A stretch of 64,000 nucleotides of DNA from Sulfurovum lithotrophicum (GTDB taxonomy: Bacteria > Campylobacterota > Campylobacteria > Campylobacterales > Sulfurovaceae). The translations under genes were made by a program, and so were the position numbers. The stretch covers positions 2,046,001 through 2,110,000 of the forward strand of contig NZ_CP011308.1 of assembly GCF_000987835.1 (NCBI RefSeq), in the 5' to 3' direction. Below the pieces are notes generated by a model. It saw only the letters and a program-made list of their open reading frames with translations, made no database searches and had not been told where the DNA came from. Positions within the stretch are counted from its first letter, which is position 1, and each line of letters opens with the position of its first letter. Positions 1 to 8,966 of this stretch are shown piece by piece.

Positions 1-1217
1 TTTCCATTCATCCAAACGGTGGAGAGAAGAGTGACAAAGAGTATATCACGATCGAATATACAGGACAGGGCAAAGAGGGACAGACCGAAGAAATTACTTA
101 TGATTACCTCATCAATGCTACAGGTCCAAAACTGAACTTCGGTGCAACACCTGGTTTGGATGAAGGTCACACTGTTTCTGTCTGTACTGCCGACCATGCG
201 GTACATGCGAACCTTGAGCTCAAGAAGGTCTTCGAAAAGGCAAAAACAGAGAAGCAGAAAATTCTTGTCGGTACCGGTCACGGTATGTGTACCTGTCAGG
301 GTGCCGCGTTCGAATATATCTTCAACATCGAGCACGAAGCGAACAAAGCAGGCGTCAGAGACAACCTTGAGATCAAGTGGATCTCCAACGAATCATTCCT
401 CGGTGACTTCGGTATCGGTGGTCTACACATGAAACGTGGGGGTTATGCTGCCTCTTCAAGACTTTTCGCCGAATCACTCTACTCTGAGAGAGGGATCCCT
501 TGGATCATTGGAGCACATGTCTCTAAAGTTGAAGCAGGAAAGGCACACTACGAACTTCTTGATGGTTCGACCGGAGAAGAAGAGTTCGATTTTGCAATGC
601 TCATTCCGCCATTTGCAGGTGTGGGGCTCAAAGCATACGATAAAGACGGTTCAGACATCACTGACACGATCTTCGCACCGAACGGCTTCATGAAAGTTGA
701 TGCAAAGTATGATGCCGGTGCCTACGAGAACTGGAAAGCGTCTGACTGGCCAAGAACGTATCAGAATCCGACATATTCAAATATGTTCGCATGCGGTATT
801 GCATTCGCACCTCCGCACCTGATCTCCAAGCCGATGTCATCAGTGAACGGTACACCGATCAACCCGACACCGCCAAGAACAGGTATGCCTTCAGGTATCA
901 TCGGTAAAAATGTAGCACACTCCGTATGTGACCTGATCAAAAAAGGTCCTGACGCACACCTTCATGAAGCCTCCATGGCGGAAATGGGTGCAGCGTGTGT
1001 TGCATCTGCAGGTAAAGGTCTTACAGACGGTACGGCTGCAGCATTGACCGTTTATCCTGTCGTTCCTGACTTCGAGAAATATCCGGGACTTGGACGTGAC
1101 CTTGACTATACCTTTGGTGAGATCGGACTTGCAGGGCACTGGATCAAGCATATCCTGCATCACCTGTTCATCTATAAAGCAAAACTCAAGCCAGGCTGGA
1201 CTCTCATCCCAGAGTAA
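1..1217 (+). CDS. sqr: Sulfide:quinone oxidoreductase-like flavoprotein, 5' end outside window
   Basis: The reading frame is open from base 3 with no start in the window; 404 residues are visible. The motif YDYLINATGPKL, followed by GTGHGMCTCQGAAFEY and a GGLHMKRGGYAASSRLFAESL stretch, matches the disulfide-reductase flavoproteins that oxidise sulfide and reduce quinone at the membrane. The paired Cys in CTCQG and a Cys near ACGIAFAPP are candidate redox residues. The C-terminal GHWIKHILHHLFIYKAK looks like the amphipathic membrane anchor of SQR. The FAD-binding GxGxxG end lies upstream of the window. It fits the Sox and cbb3 genes elsewhere in the window. SQR type cannot be fixed from a partial sequence. 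Confidence 0.8.
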   Translation, partial: SIHPNGGEKSDKEYITIEYTGQGKEGQTEEITYDYLINATGPKLNFGATPGLDEGHTVSVCTADHAVHANLELKKVFEKAKTEKQKILVGTGHGMCTCQGAAFEYIFNIEHEANKAGVRDNLEIKWISNESFLGDFGIGGLHMKRGGYAASSRLFAESLYSERGIPWIIGAHVSKVEAGKAHYELLDGSTGEEEFDFAMLIPPFAGVGLKAYDKDGSDITDTIFAPNGFMKVDAKYDAGAYENWKASDWPRTYQNPTYSNMFACGIAFAPPHLISKPMSSVNGTPINPTPPRTGMPSGIIGKNVAHSVCDLIKKGPDAHLHEASMAEMGAACVASAGKGLTDGTAAALTVYPVVPDFEKYPGLGRDLDYTFGEIGLAGHWIKHILHHLFIYKAKLKPGWTLIPE

Positions 1218-1247
1218 AAAAGGCTTAAAGCTTTATACGAGAAAAAT

Positions 1248-1272
1248 GGTGTCCTGACAATGTTTGGATACC
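1248..1272 (+). other. Stem-loop between sqr and the 54-residue gene
   Basis: GGTGTCC (1248-1254) can pair with GGATACC (1266-1272) around an 11-nt loop, with one G-U pair. It lies in the 83-bp spacer after the sqr stop and has no T-run, so it is more likely an mRNA processing or stability element than a terminator. Short stem, so weak. Confidence 0.3.
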
Positions 1273-1300
1273 AAAAGATAAATTAATAAAAAGGAAAGAC

Positions 1301-1465
1301 ATGCAAAGAATTGAAGAAACAGTTAAACCTTATGACCAGAACTTTACAACTATGGTACCAACAGGTTTTGTAAAATTTATGAGAACATGCCTTATCTGGC
1401 AATTTCTCAGATTTATCGCGATCAATATCAAAATGATCATCGTTGTTAGAAAAAGCCACGGCTAA
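1301..1465 (+). CDS. Small 54-residue protein downstream of sqr
   Basis: ATG at 1301 follows a good ribosome binding site (AAGGA, 7 nt upstream) and runs 55 codons to TAA. The product starts MQRIEETVKPYDQNFTTM, has a hydrophobic amphipathic centre (LIWQFLRFIAINIKMIIVV) and ends RKSHG. It is probably a small membrane-associated protein, co-transcribed with sqr 83 bp upstream and followed by a hairpin at 1475. I do not recognise the family. The RBS, the position and the clean end make it a believable gene that length cut-offs would miss. Confidence 0.6.
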   Translation: MQRIEETVKPYDQNFTTMVPTGFVKFMRTCLIWQFLRFIAINIKMIIVVRKSHG

Positions 1466-1474
1466 TCTTCTATT

Positions 1475-1500
1475 CGCACTCCTCTTTTTTAGGGAGTGCG
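1475..1500 (+). terminator. Hairpin after the sqr / small-protein pair
   Basis: CGCACTCC (1475-1482) pairs perfectly with GGAGTGCG (1493-1500) around a 10-nt T-rich loop. It begins 10 bp after the stop codon at 1465. The following bases are not a clean T-run, so the terminator role rests on stem strength and position. Confidence 0.55.
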
Positions 1501-1576
1501 GATATCTAGACTTTCCTTATTTTAAAATAGAATTTCAATTTCCATTCTGTTTCACAATAAAGAAAAAGAAGACACT

Positions 1577-2398
1577 ATGGTACAAAAACTGGTTATCTAC
1601 CCCGACGACAGGATGAACTGCACCTCAACGGATGTACGTTCTTTCAACCAAACGCTCTGGGACGTATTGGAAGATATGCGCGATACAATGCTGGCACATG
1701 ACATCAAAGCTATGGCTGCTATGCAGATTGCCTATCCCTACAACATTATTCTTATCAAAGAGGGTGAGGAGTATCACGAATATATCAATCCGCGTATCAT
1801 CAAGAATGAAGACCTTTTCGACTCTGAAGAGAGCAGCATCCATTACCCGGATGTAACGGTCACCATCCCTCGTTACGGGAAGATAAAACTGGTGTATGAA
1901 GACCGAAACGGAAAGGTACATTACGAAGACATCGAAGACAGAGAACTTGCTGCGATACTGCAGAGAAAGATAGATATTACCTTTGGTGGAAACATACTCG
2001 ACAAGGTAGACAAAAACACCAGAGAGAAGATACTCGATGCTCTGGCAGGGAAAGGGCTCATGCCTCAGACTGACGATGTCTGTCCTACTTTCTCAAGAAA
2101 AGACTATTTTGTCAGCTTTACAGACAAGCTGCTCTTCTTTATGGGACTCTCTCTCCTCACGCCACTTTTCAAATTTTCAAAAGAGACCGTAGAGAACATC
2201 TATACCTTTGACAAGATCGTATTCCCACTCATCATTGTGTTGATGATAGGCTTTTTCTTCTATGCGCAGTACGAAGCCAAAAAATACAAACAATGCAGCT
2301 CCTGTCAGATAGGGAATAACATAGGCGTGATAATCAAACGCAGTGTTGCAGCCCTCGCTTTTGCCATAGGCGCTTACTTCCTGGTTAATCCTTACTAG
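1577..2398 (+). CDS. Catalytically degenerate peptide deformylase homologue with C-terminal membrane segments
   Basis: Residues 1-150 follow the polypeptide deformylase fold: a GxGxAAxQ-like stretch (HDIKAMAAMQ, 41-50), the YINPRI strand, the EGCLS region and the final helix. The metal-binding residues are gone: the EGCLS Cys position reads Ser (EESSI, 84-88), and the HExDH motif reads RKIDI (130-134), so both His and the catalytic Glu are lost. Deformylation of fMet is therefore unlikely. Residues about 190-273 hold two or three hydrophobic segments and a CSSC pair, which suggests a membrane anchor. It may bind formyl-peptides or ribosomes without cleaving; that is inference. It stands alone and converges on the next gene with a 4-bp overlap. 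Confidence 0.7.
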   Translation: MVQKLVIYPDDRMNCTSTDVRSFNQTLWDVLEDMRDTMLAHDIKAMAAMQIAYPYNIILIKEGEEYHEYINPRIIKNEDLFDSEESSIHYPDVTVTIPRYGKIKLVYEDRNGKVHYEDIEDRELAAILQRKIDITFGGNILDKVDKNTREKILDALAGKGLMPQTDDVCPTFSRKDYFVSFTDKLLFFMGLSLLTPLFKFSKETVENIYTFDKIVFPLIIVLMIGFFFYAQYEAKKYKQCSSCQIGNNIGVIIKRSVAALAFAIGAYFLVNPY

Positions 2399-2610
2399 GA
2401 TTTCTTCATTACCAATATCGGCAGCATACCGAAATATGCCAGTGTACCATAAGCCTGAACGATATCTATATCAGGCTTGATCTCAAGTATCATCTTCTTG
2501 ATACTTTCTTCATCCAGATCACCCATATATTCACCCTCACCGTGATCCTCTTTGTATATCTTCACCAAACGATGCGTCTCTTTACTCTCTTCATATTTCC
2601 ATATGGTCAT
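2395..2610 (-). CDS. Hypothetical 71-residue protein
   Basis: The product starts MTIWKYEESKETHRLVKIY and is acidic in the middle, with a hydrophobic C-terminal stretch (TLAYFGMLPILVM). The start has AGGAGAG upstream on the minus strand. Its stop overlaps the stop of the deformylase-like gene by 4 bp in convergent arrangement. I do not recognise it. Confidence 0.55.
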   Translation of the reverse strand: MTIWKYEESKETHRLVKIYKEDHGEGEYMGDLDEESIKKMILEIKPDIDIVQAYGTLAYFGMLPILVMKKS

Positions 2611-2720
2611 ATTCTCTCCTCATAAAATACATACTGCATAACAACTTTGTCACTGAGCACTGGGCATGCCGATACAAAAGTGTGCATATTGCGTAGCAAC
2701 ACGCTGAAAGCATCGAAGTG

Positions 2721-2747
2721 CACTTGCGAAGTGACGCTTTTTTGTTT
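2721..2747 (+). terminator. Hairpin with T-run in the 2611-2885 intergenic region
   Basis: CACTT (2721-2725), loop GCG, AAGTG (2729-2733), then ACGC and a T-rich tract reading in the plus direction. No plus-strand gene ends near it; the closest ended at 2398. The adjoining 2640-2720 segment is richer in GC than the AT-rich flanks. It could end a small plus-strand RNA or serve rpsI in the other direction. Confidence 0.35.
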
Positions 2748-2885
2748 ATTTTTTTCTAAAAAAAGTAAACAGAAGTTCGTATACTAACATAATTTAAGAT
2801 GAAATTTAAATGGGTAGGGAATAGATAGAAGGAGTTTCTGCCAAACCCGAAGGGCCTGAACAGAAGAGATAACGGAAAGTACCGA

Positions 2886-3275
2886 TTATCTTTTTGAGAA
2901 CTGTGGAGATCTTCTCGCTTTTTTCTTACCTGGTTTCTTACGCTCAACGACTCTTGAGTCACGAGTAAGAAGACCCATAGGCTTCAAGATCGTTCTGAAA
3001 GACGGCTCGAATTCAACCAATGCTTTGGTGATACCGTGCTTCAATGCATCTGCCTGTGCAGAGTAACCACCACCGAGTGTAGTTGCTTTTACATTCATAG
3101 ACTCAAGCTGCTTAGTCGCTTCAAGAGGAAGTCTTACTTTCATTTTAAGTGTTTCGTGTCCACCCAACCATTGGTCAAGTGTCTTACCGTTAATTAGCAT
3201 TTCACCGTTACCTGGTGTCAACCAAACTTTAGCGATAGCCGCTTTTCTTTTTCCTGTTGCATAAATAGTCGCCAT
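2886..3275 (-). CDS. rpsI: 30S ribosomal protein S9
   Basis: The 129-residue product has the S9 pattern: [15 protein letters not shown] at the N-terminus, [15 protein letters not shown] in the middle, and the basic tail [18 protein letters not shown] that reaches the P-site tRNA in the 30S subunit. Length is normal. The gene starts 2 bp after the rplM stop, the usual rplM-rpsI pair in bacteria. Confidence 0.97.
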   Translation of the reverse strand: MATIYATGKRKAAIAKVWLTPGNGEMLINGKTLDQWLGGHETLKMKVRLPLEATKQLESMNVKATTLGGGYSAQADALKHGITKALVEFEPSFRTILKPMGLLTRDSRVVERKKPGKKKARRSPQFSKR

Positions 3276-3277
3276 GA

Positions 3278-3703
3278 TTACGCTTCCTTGTTGATTTGTG
3301 CAGTATGTGGGTGCTCGGCACCGGCATATACTTTCAGTTTTTTAAGCATTTGTCTACCAAGAGTCGTCTTTGGCAGCATACCTCTTACAGCAAGCTTGTA
3401 AAGTTTCTCTGTGTGGTTCTCAAGCATATCGCCCAGTTTTTTACTTTTGGTTGAACCAAAGTAGCCTGAGTGAGTGAAATACTCTTTATCCTCAAGTTTG
3501 ACACCTGTAAATTTCGCTTTTTCCGCATTGATGATCACTACGTAATCACCACAGTCTACATTCGGTGTAAATGATGGCTTGTGTTTACCTCTGAGAAGAG
3601 TTGCTACTTCAGTCAGGATACGACCGAAAGTTTTACCTTCAGCATCGATCAAAACCCAGTCACGTGTTACTTCAGCAGGTTTTAGTACCTTTGTCATTTT
3701 CAT
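3278..3703 (-). CDS. rplM: 50S ribosomal protein L13
   Basis: The 141-residue product carries [19 protein letters not shown] and [18 protein letters not shown], both diagnostic of L13, an early-assembly protein of the 50S subunit. The frame is open further upstream, but AAGGACAACC sits just before the ATG at 3703 (MKMTKV), giving the normal family length. A second ATG six bases later is possible. First gene of the rplM-rpsI operon. Confidence 0.96.
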   Translation of the reverse strand: MKMTKVLKPAEVTRDWVLIDAEGKTFGRILTEVATLLRGKHKPSFTPNVDCGDYVVIINAEKAKFTGVKLEDKEYFTHSGYFGSTKSKKLGDMLENHTEKLYKLAVRGMLPKTTLGRQMLKKLKVYAGAEHPHTAQINKEA

Positions 3704-3797
3704 GATGGTTGTCCTTGTTTTAGATAAAAATCTGCAAAGCAAATCTTTTTGTGGACGGATTGTACCCACTTAATCTTAAAATTTATTTAAATTAAGA

Positions 3798-6533
3798 TTA
3801 TTTTAAGTTTACTATCTCGATTTTATCTTCCAAAAGATAAATGATCATTCCCTCAGTCGGTTTTTCTGCAATTTTTTCGATCGCTCTTTTATAGTAATTG
3901 ACCTGAGTCTGATGCTTTATGGTATACTTCTTCGAACTCTTGTAATCGATCACCAGCATATGGTCGTCATATTCCAGAAGCAGGTCGATCTGTTTCAGTT
4001 CCCCTTCAAAAGAGAGCGACTGCTCTTTCATGATCCGGGCATCCTTCAAAAAGTCCTGAAATGCTTCATTTTCTATCAGTGCTTTGACCCGTTTTTCGAT
4101 CTGGGCCAAACCTTCATGGCCCAAAAGCTGTCCGTAACGGTTCCTTACAGAGACTAGGGCGAATTTCAGGCTTTGCTCATCAAACTCTCCCATGATCTCC
4201 AGCGTGTAGTGCAGTGCCGTACCAAAAAGGATCGCTTCGTAATCTTTCTCTTCCTCATCCTCTTTCGTACCAATTTCCTGTGTACCGTAATCAGAAATAG
4301 TCACCGATACTACTTCGTTCTCCCTGCTCTTCTCTTCCTGGACACCCAATGTTGAACACTTAACGATTATCTCTCCGATCTTTATCGGAGAGATATTGAT
4401 CTCATCGAAAATGGACCCTTCCGGCTTCTTGATAACGATCAATCCCTCCACCGCACGGGTCAATGCCACATAGAGCACATTTTTTCTATCCTTGAGAGAA
4501 GAAGCCCTTCTCTCCTCCATAATCCTTGCATAGTTGTCATCGAAGTGTTCCCTGTTCTGTGTTCTGTAGAGTATCTGGTCAATATGGAGATCATCATTGT
4601 AATGGAAGATAAGCGGGGCTTTATCACTGTTGGGACGCGTCAGCTTGTCCAGCACGATCACATATTCAAACTCCAGCCCTTTTGAACCATGGATCGTCAT
4701 GATATTCGCACCATGAATGGAGTGGGCCGCCACAGAGATACTCGAGGTTCTGAACTCATCCAAAAATGTAGGGATATCCGAAAACGATGAGGCGAACTCC
4801 AATAGTTTGAGCATATTGCGGTCATTGTCGAAGTAGCCGAATTCCCGTATCAGCCTGTCCACGATCTGCAACGGGCTCATAAAAACAGAGAACCAGGAAA
4901 GATCGACCTCATCGAAGCTTTTGCCTACCTTCAGGAGCATCGCTTCCGCATCGATCTTCTCCCCGCCGAAGAGGTAGGAGACCATAGCGACCAGCGCAGC
5001 GACCTTCGGTACATTCTTCAAAGAGGAGGAAGTTTTCAGCAGTGTATGAATACCCTCTTTTTCACAGGCTTCCTGCAGATTCTGCCCATCCTTGTTGGTA
5101 CTGACCAGGAATGCTATGTCATCTACGTCGATCCCAAGTTCCAGAAGACGCTGTGCCTGCGCAACTGCATCGTCAATGATCTCTTCGGACTCAAAGACTT
5201 CTACATACCCCTCACTTGCATCCGTTTTGCTTTTTTGGGGCACGTAGCCCTCCATCGTATCTTTGAACCAGAGGTTTACCTGTTCCACTACATACCTGCT
5301 GCTTCGGTAGTTGGTGTCCATCTGTTCGATCTGCACACCATATCTCTGGGCGATCTTGTCAAAGAGCTCTTCCTCCCCACCACGAAAACGGTACAATGAC
5401 TGCTTGGTATCTCCCACATAGAAGAAGGACTTGAAATCACTCTGCCCCTGTCCGGAAAAAATCTCGTCGATAAGCGGTTTGAGCAGCAGGAACTGCAGTG
5501 TAGAGGTATCCTGAAATTCATCGAGAAGAATATGTCTGAACTTTGCATCGATCTTGAAGTACAGGAACTCACTCGAAGGCATTTCCTGCAAAAGCCGGTA
5601 GGTAAAATAGCTCAGGTCATCAAAGGTAAGCACCCCCGAATTCCTTGCATTCGTGATCGTTGCATTTTTGTAATAATCATAGATCCTGAAGAGATGATGC
5701 AGTACAACCATTTCTTTGGCTTTTGCCCAGTGCAGCAGCCTCTGTTTGAGTGCGGCATAAACAGCTTCGATCTCCCCATTAGCTATTTTTTTGTACCAGG
5801 AATGCTCACCCAGCGTCTCCTTCTCAAACAGCTTTTTGCTGAACAGCTCTTTAGTGTTTTTGGTATCGAACTGCTTCAGACAACGATCAGGCGCACCGGC
5901 ATTTTCGAGTGCCTTGAGCATTTCCAGACGCAGTATTTCACAGGCCTCTTCCTCTTTGCTTATGGAGAGTGTCACTTCCGACTGGGCAGGAAGCAGCGGA
6001 TCGACCTTGTAGAAGTTCTGCATCAGGTCAAATATCTTCTTGAAGCGTTTATCTTCAATGTCCATGGCCAGTTTCACCAGATCGGAAAGCATACCATTTG
6101 CATCTACTTCATCCAGAAAATGTTTCTCCAGCTCTTCCTTGGGCTGTTCCTTGGTCACAAAATCGGGTTCAAGTCCAAGTTCCAGAGAGGCGGAACGCAG
6201 GATCTTCGAGAAAAAACTGTCCAGTGTCACAATATGGGATGTAGAGGAAAGAAATCGTTTCAAGACTTCCGGCTGTTTCTGGAACAGTACGTCCCTGCTC
6301 ATCCCTGTCTCTATCGCAATGGCATCGAGGAACGCCTTGTTCTCCCCAAGGTGACGCAGTGAATCCACCACACGCTGCCGCATCTCCGCTGCCGCCTTGT
6401 TCGTAAAGGTCGCTGCCAGTATGCTTCCTGCAGGCTCTCCCATAAAAAGCAGAGAGATGTAGCGTACAGAGAGCGCAAAGGTCTTACCGCTTCCCGCGGA
6501 TGCCGAATAGGCCAAAAAAGGTTTAAAACTCAT
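3798..6533 (-). CDS. addA: AddA-type (RecB-like) helicase-nuclease subunit
   Basis: 911 residues. The N-terminus has a UvrD/Rep Walker A (YSASAGSGKT, 9-18) and motif Ia (TFTNKAAAEMRQR). Later come the DEFQDTS Walker B, the GDTKQSLYRFRGG motif III, and TIHGSKGLEF and YVALTRA motifs V-VI. The C-terminus carries a RecB-family nuclease core (LLLEYDDHMLVIDYKSSK). It would unwind and degrade double-strand ends to load RecA, in complex with AddB. The ATG overlaps the addB stop by 4 bp, so the two are translationally coupled. recA lies at 35.9 kb. Confidence 0.9.
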   Translation of the reverse strand: MSFKPFLAYSASAGSGKTFALSVRYISLLFMGEPAGSILAATFTNKAAAEMRQRVVDSLRHLGENKAFLDAIAIETGMSRDVLFQKQPEVLKRFLSSTSHIVTLDSFFSKILRSASLELGLEPDFVTKEQPKEELEKHFLDEVDANGMLSDLVKLAMDIEDKRFKKIFDLMQNFYKVDPLLPAQSEVTLSISKEEEACEILRLEMLKALENAGAPDRCLKQFDTKNTKELFSKKLFEKETLGEHSWYKKIANGEIEAVYAALKQRLLHWAKAKEMVVLHHLFRIYDYYKNATITNARNSGVLTFDDLSYFTYRLLQEMPSSEFLYFKIDAKFRHILLDEFQDTSTLQFLLLKPLIDEIFSGQGQSDFKSFFYVGDTKQSLYRFRGGEEELFDKIAQRYGVQIEQMDTNYRSSRYVVEQVNLWFKDTMEGYVPQKSKTDASEGYVEVFESEEIIDDAVAQAQRLLELGIDVDDIAFLVSTNKDGQNLQEACEKEGIHTLLKTSSSLKNVPKVAALVAMVSYLFGGEKIDAEAMLLKVGKSFDEVDLSWFSVFMSPLQIVDRLIREFGYFDNDRNMLKLLEFASSFSDIPTFLDEFRTSSISVAAHSIHGANIMTIHGSKGLEFEYVIVLDKLTRPNSDKAPLIFHYNDDLHIDQILYRTQNREHFDDNYARIMEERRASSLKDRKNVLYVALTRAVEGLIVIKKPEGSIFDEINISPIKIGEIIVKCSTLGVQEEKSRENEVVSVTISDYGTQEIGTKEDEEEKDYEAILFGTALHYTLEIMGEFDEQSLKFALVSVRNRYGQLLGHEGLAQIEKRVKALIENEAFQDFLKDARIMKEQSLSFEGELKQIDLLLEYDDHMLVIDYKSSKKYTIKHQTQVNYYKRAIEKIAEKPTEGMIIYLLEDKIEIVNLK

Positions 6534-8860
6534 AGATACTCCCCCCTTTCACACATTAGGGCGAATTCACAGTAGGTACATTTCTGCAGGTCATCACATT
6601 TTTCTGCCACAAAACTTTTTGTCTGCTTTAAGTCGATGATATGTTCTGCTAAAAGGGCGTTTCTCTCTTCGAGCAGAGTGACCTGTTGTTTCTCTCCTTT
6701 TTCCAGTATCTTGACGAAAGCCAGAGAGATATTCTGATATCTGTTTTGGAGCAGTTGGCGGTAGATACTCATCTGAAAATCACTGATCTTTTCAGGATTG
6801 AGTTTTTTGGGCTCTTTTTCCACCCTTCCACTTTTATAGTCGAGCACCAGTGTATCGGTTGCATTCTGGTCAATACGGTCAATACGTCCTTTGAACTTCA
6901 AGCCGCCGATCTCGCCAAGGACTTCAAGCTCTCTCTCCACTACACGCCATTCTGCCTTGAAATGATCTATTTCTTTTTGTGCGAAACCTTTGAGCTTTTC
7001 TCTCCAGAGCAGTTTTCTGTAACGGTTCTTTGCATCCTCCTCCGGCAGCAACTCATCCATTAGCGCATGGAGTCTCTTTGTCAGCTCCTTTTCACTTGCA
7101 TAACAGCCCTGTTCTTTGTAAAGCTGCTCCAACAGGGTATGAAGAAAAGCACCTTCATTAAGCTCATCCTCTTCTTTGGCCTTGATGTTTTTGATATAGC
7201 GGTAGTAGTATTTACGCTTGCATTCCAGCCAGGCCTTCAGTCTCGAAGCCGACCAGGTCTGGGCAGTCGCATCGAATGCTTCAACGACGGGGGCTTCCTC
7301 TGCTTTGAGTTGCGAAGGATGGCCGTAAAGGAGGCTAAGTGGTACCTTGGGCCGTTCGGCCTTGCCTAAACCCAACTCGTAGAGAAACTTTGAAGGCAGA
7401 TTGCTCTCGGAACTGCTGTAAATGATGGCAGCACTCTCTGCCTGTTGCAGCAGACGGTTGTAATACTGTTTCTGAAGTGCTTCCCTGTCCTGTCGCGTCG
7501 GCAGCCCGGCAAAGGTCCGTACCGTCGAATTGAGGAACATGTCTTTACTTGATGATGCCGGTACCGTACCTTCATTGAAATCCACGATCACCACACCTTT
7601 GAATGAGACACCCCTTGTCTCCAGCACTCCCAGGACTGTCACCTTCCCTCCGCGTACATCATCCAGAGTGATCTTCGAGAGTGTTTTGAGCCAGAGAAAA
7701 AGCCATTCTTTATAGGTGAGTGTTGCATCCCGGAAAAGCGTAAGAAAATGCCGATACTTCTCCTCTACCCGTTCCTGTTTTTCTGCATCCAGCAGATCAA
7801 TTTCCTCCAGGAATCCAAAAAAGTTTTCCACACCTGTCTGTGCTGTCTTACTGACACTGTCGATCTTCTCTTTCAGAAGACCATAACGTTCTATCAGACT
7901 GACACTTTCCCTGTCATGCCGCTGCCAGTAGCGATACAGTGCATCCAGCGACCGGTAGATACGTCCGTTTGCATAATCGTACCCCATAGCAAAGTTCAGA
8001 TTGTTATGTGTATCAAAGAGCATAAAGTGTTTTTTGAATTCTTCATCGGGCAGGATCAGGACGATCTCTTCCGGGGAAATACCCGACTGTACCATCTCTT
8101 CGATCTTCATAAAGGCCAGAGCAACCTGTTCATCACGCTCCTCAACACTGTAGACAGAAGCTTCTATGGACAGCGTATCGGGATGGTCGCTCAAAATACG
8201 TCTGCTTCCAAGATCGAAAGTCACTTCCCTGTTGGGCTGCAGTTCAATATCAAAGGCTTCAAAACGCTCCAACATCTTCTGGTTGAAAGTGCTGGTTGTA
8301 TAATGGATGATCAGCTGTGTATGTTTCGCCATCTTCTCCAACAGTTCAAGTTCAAAACGGCTCAGATATCCTTCAAGAAATATCTCTATCCTCTCATATC
8401 CTTTGACAAAGCCTTCATTTAGAGTGTAACACTGTGGAATGAACATCCGATCTGTCAGGCCCTTTGCCTCAAGCAGCTCTTTGTAGCGCCTTTGCAACTG
8501 TTCCAATGTTTCAAGGTGTTTGTCAAATTCCGCATAGGCATCTGCCTGGACCAAAGTATCATAATCCACATGCTCGGCAGAAAGTTCCTCAAAGAACTTG
8601 AAAAGTGCGTCACTTTTACTGAAAAAACGTACCAGGTCACGATTGACCTTCAATGTTTTAAAACTGTCGAAGCGTGAAGCTTCTTTAAGAAAAAGTATAC
8701 GTTGAAGGGGATCGGCCTGTGTTCTTTCTTCCACAAGTACTGCCCGTTTTTCAAACTCATCCATCCGCATCAGTGTCGGGAGGAATCCATCACAGTTTTT
8801 CAATGACTGGCTTACGGTTCTCAAAGCTCTGGAAGTAGGGTAGATATGTAATTGGTTCAT
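6530..8860 (-). CDS. addB: AddB-type nuclease subunit with iron-sulfur staple
   Basis: 776 residues. The C-terminal third is a PD-(D/E)XK nuclease: GRIDRID (658-664) and LDYKSG (about 673-678). Four cysteines bracket it: C547 (WLECKRKYY) before, and C761, C764, C770 (CTYCEFALMC) after. This is the spacing of the 4Fe-4S cluster that pins the AddB nuclease domain. The N-terminal part is a degenerate helicase fold, as expected for AddB. It partners with AddA for double-strand break processing and overlaps addA by 4 bp. Confidence 0.88.
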   Translation of the reverse strand: MNQLHIYPTSRALRTVSQSLKNCDGFLPTLMRMDEFEKRAVLVEERTQADPLQRILFLKEASRFDSFKTLKVNRDLVRFFSKSDALFKFFEELSAEHVDYDTLVQADAYAEFDKHLETLEQLQRRYKELLEAKGLTDRMFIPQCYTLNEGFVKGYERIEIFLEGYLSRFELELLEKMAKHTQLIIHYTTSTFNQKMLERFEAFDIELQPNREVTFDLGSRRILSDHPDTLSIEASVYSVEERDEQVALAFMKIEEMVQSGISPEEIVLILPDEEFKKHFMLFDTHNNLNFAMGYDYANGRIYRSLDALYRYWQRHDRESVSLIERYGLLKEKIDSVSKTAQTGVENFFGFLEEIDLLDAEKQERVEEKYRHFLTLFRDATLTYKEWLFLWLKTLSKITLDDVRGGKVTVLGVLETRGVSFKGVVIVDFNEGTVPASSSKDMFLNSTVRTFAGLPTRQDREALQKQYYNRLLQQAESAAIIYSSSESNLPSKFLYELGLGKAERPKVPLSLLYGHPSQLKAEEAPVVEAFDATAQTWSASRLKAWLECKRKYYYRYIKNIKAKEEDELNEGAFLHTLLEQLYKEQGCYASEKELTKRLHALMDELLPEEDAKNRYRKLLWREKLKGFAQKEIDHFKAEWRVVERELEVLGEIGGLKFKGRIDRIDQNATDTLVLDYKSGRVEKEPKKLNPEKISDFQMSIYRQLLQNRYQNISLAFVKILEKGEKQQVTLLEERNALLAEHIIDLKQTKSFVAEKCDDLQKCTYCEFALMCERGEYL

Positions 8861-8935
8861 GGGGAAAAGTATATCACAGAGTGACTATAAAAGCTGAAAA
8901 TATGTCAAATTGTCAGAGAAAACCTGTATCTTTGT

Positions 8936-8957
8936 ATGGCAGGCAAGTGCCTGCCAT
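8936..8957. terminator. Strong hairpin between the FixH-like gene and addB
   Basis: ATGGCAGGC (8936-8944), loop AAGT, GCCTGCCAT (8949-8957): a perfect 9-bp stem. It lies 10 bp beyond the stop of the minus-strand gene at 8967, so it probably ends the cco operon transcript. The six-T run is on the plus-strand side, so the minus-direction terminator lacks a classical U-tract. Confidence 0.6.
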
Positions 8958-8966
8958 TTTTTGACA

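Noticed and set aside
5532-6362. Long plus-strand open frame (276 codons) inside addA
   Set aside because: Antisense shadow of a strongly conserved helicase gene; cysteine-rich, no RBS, no domain.
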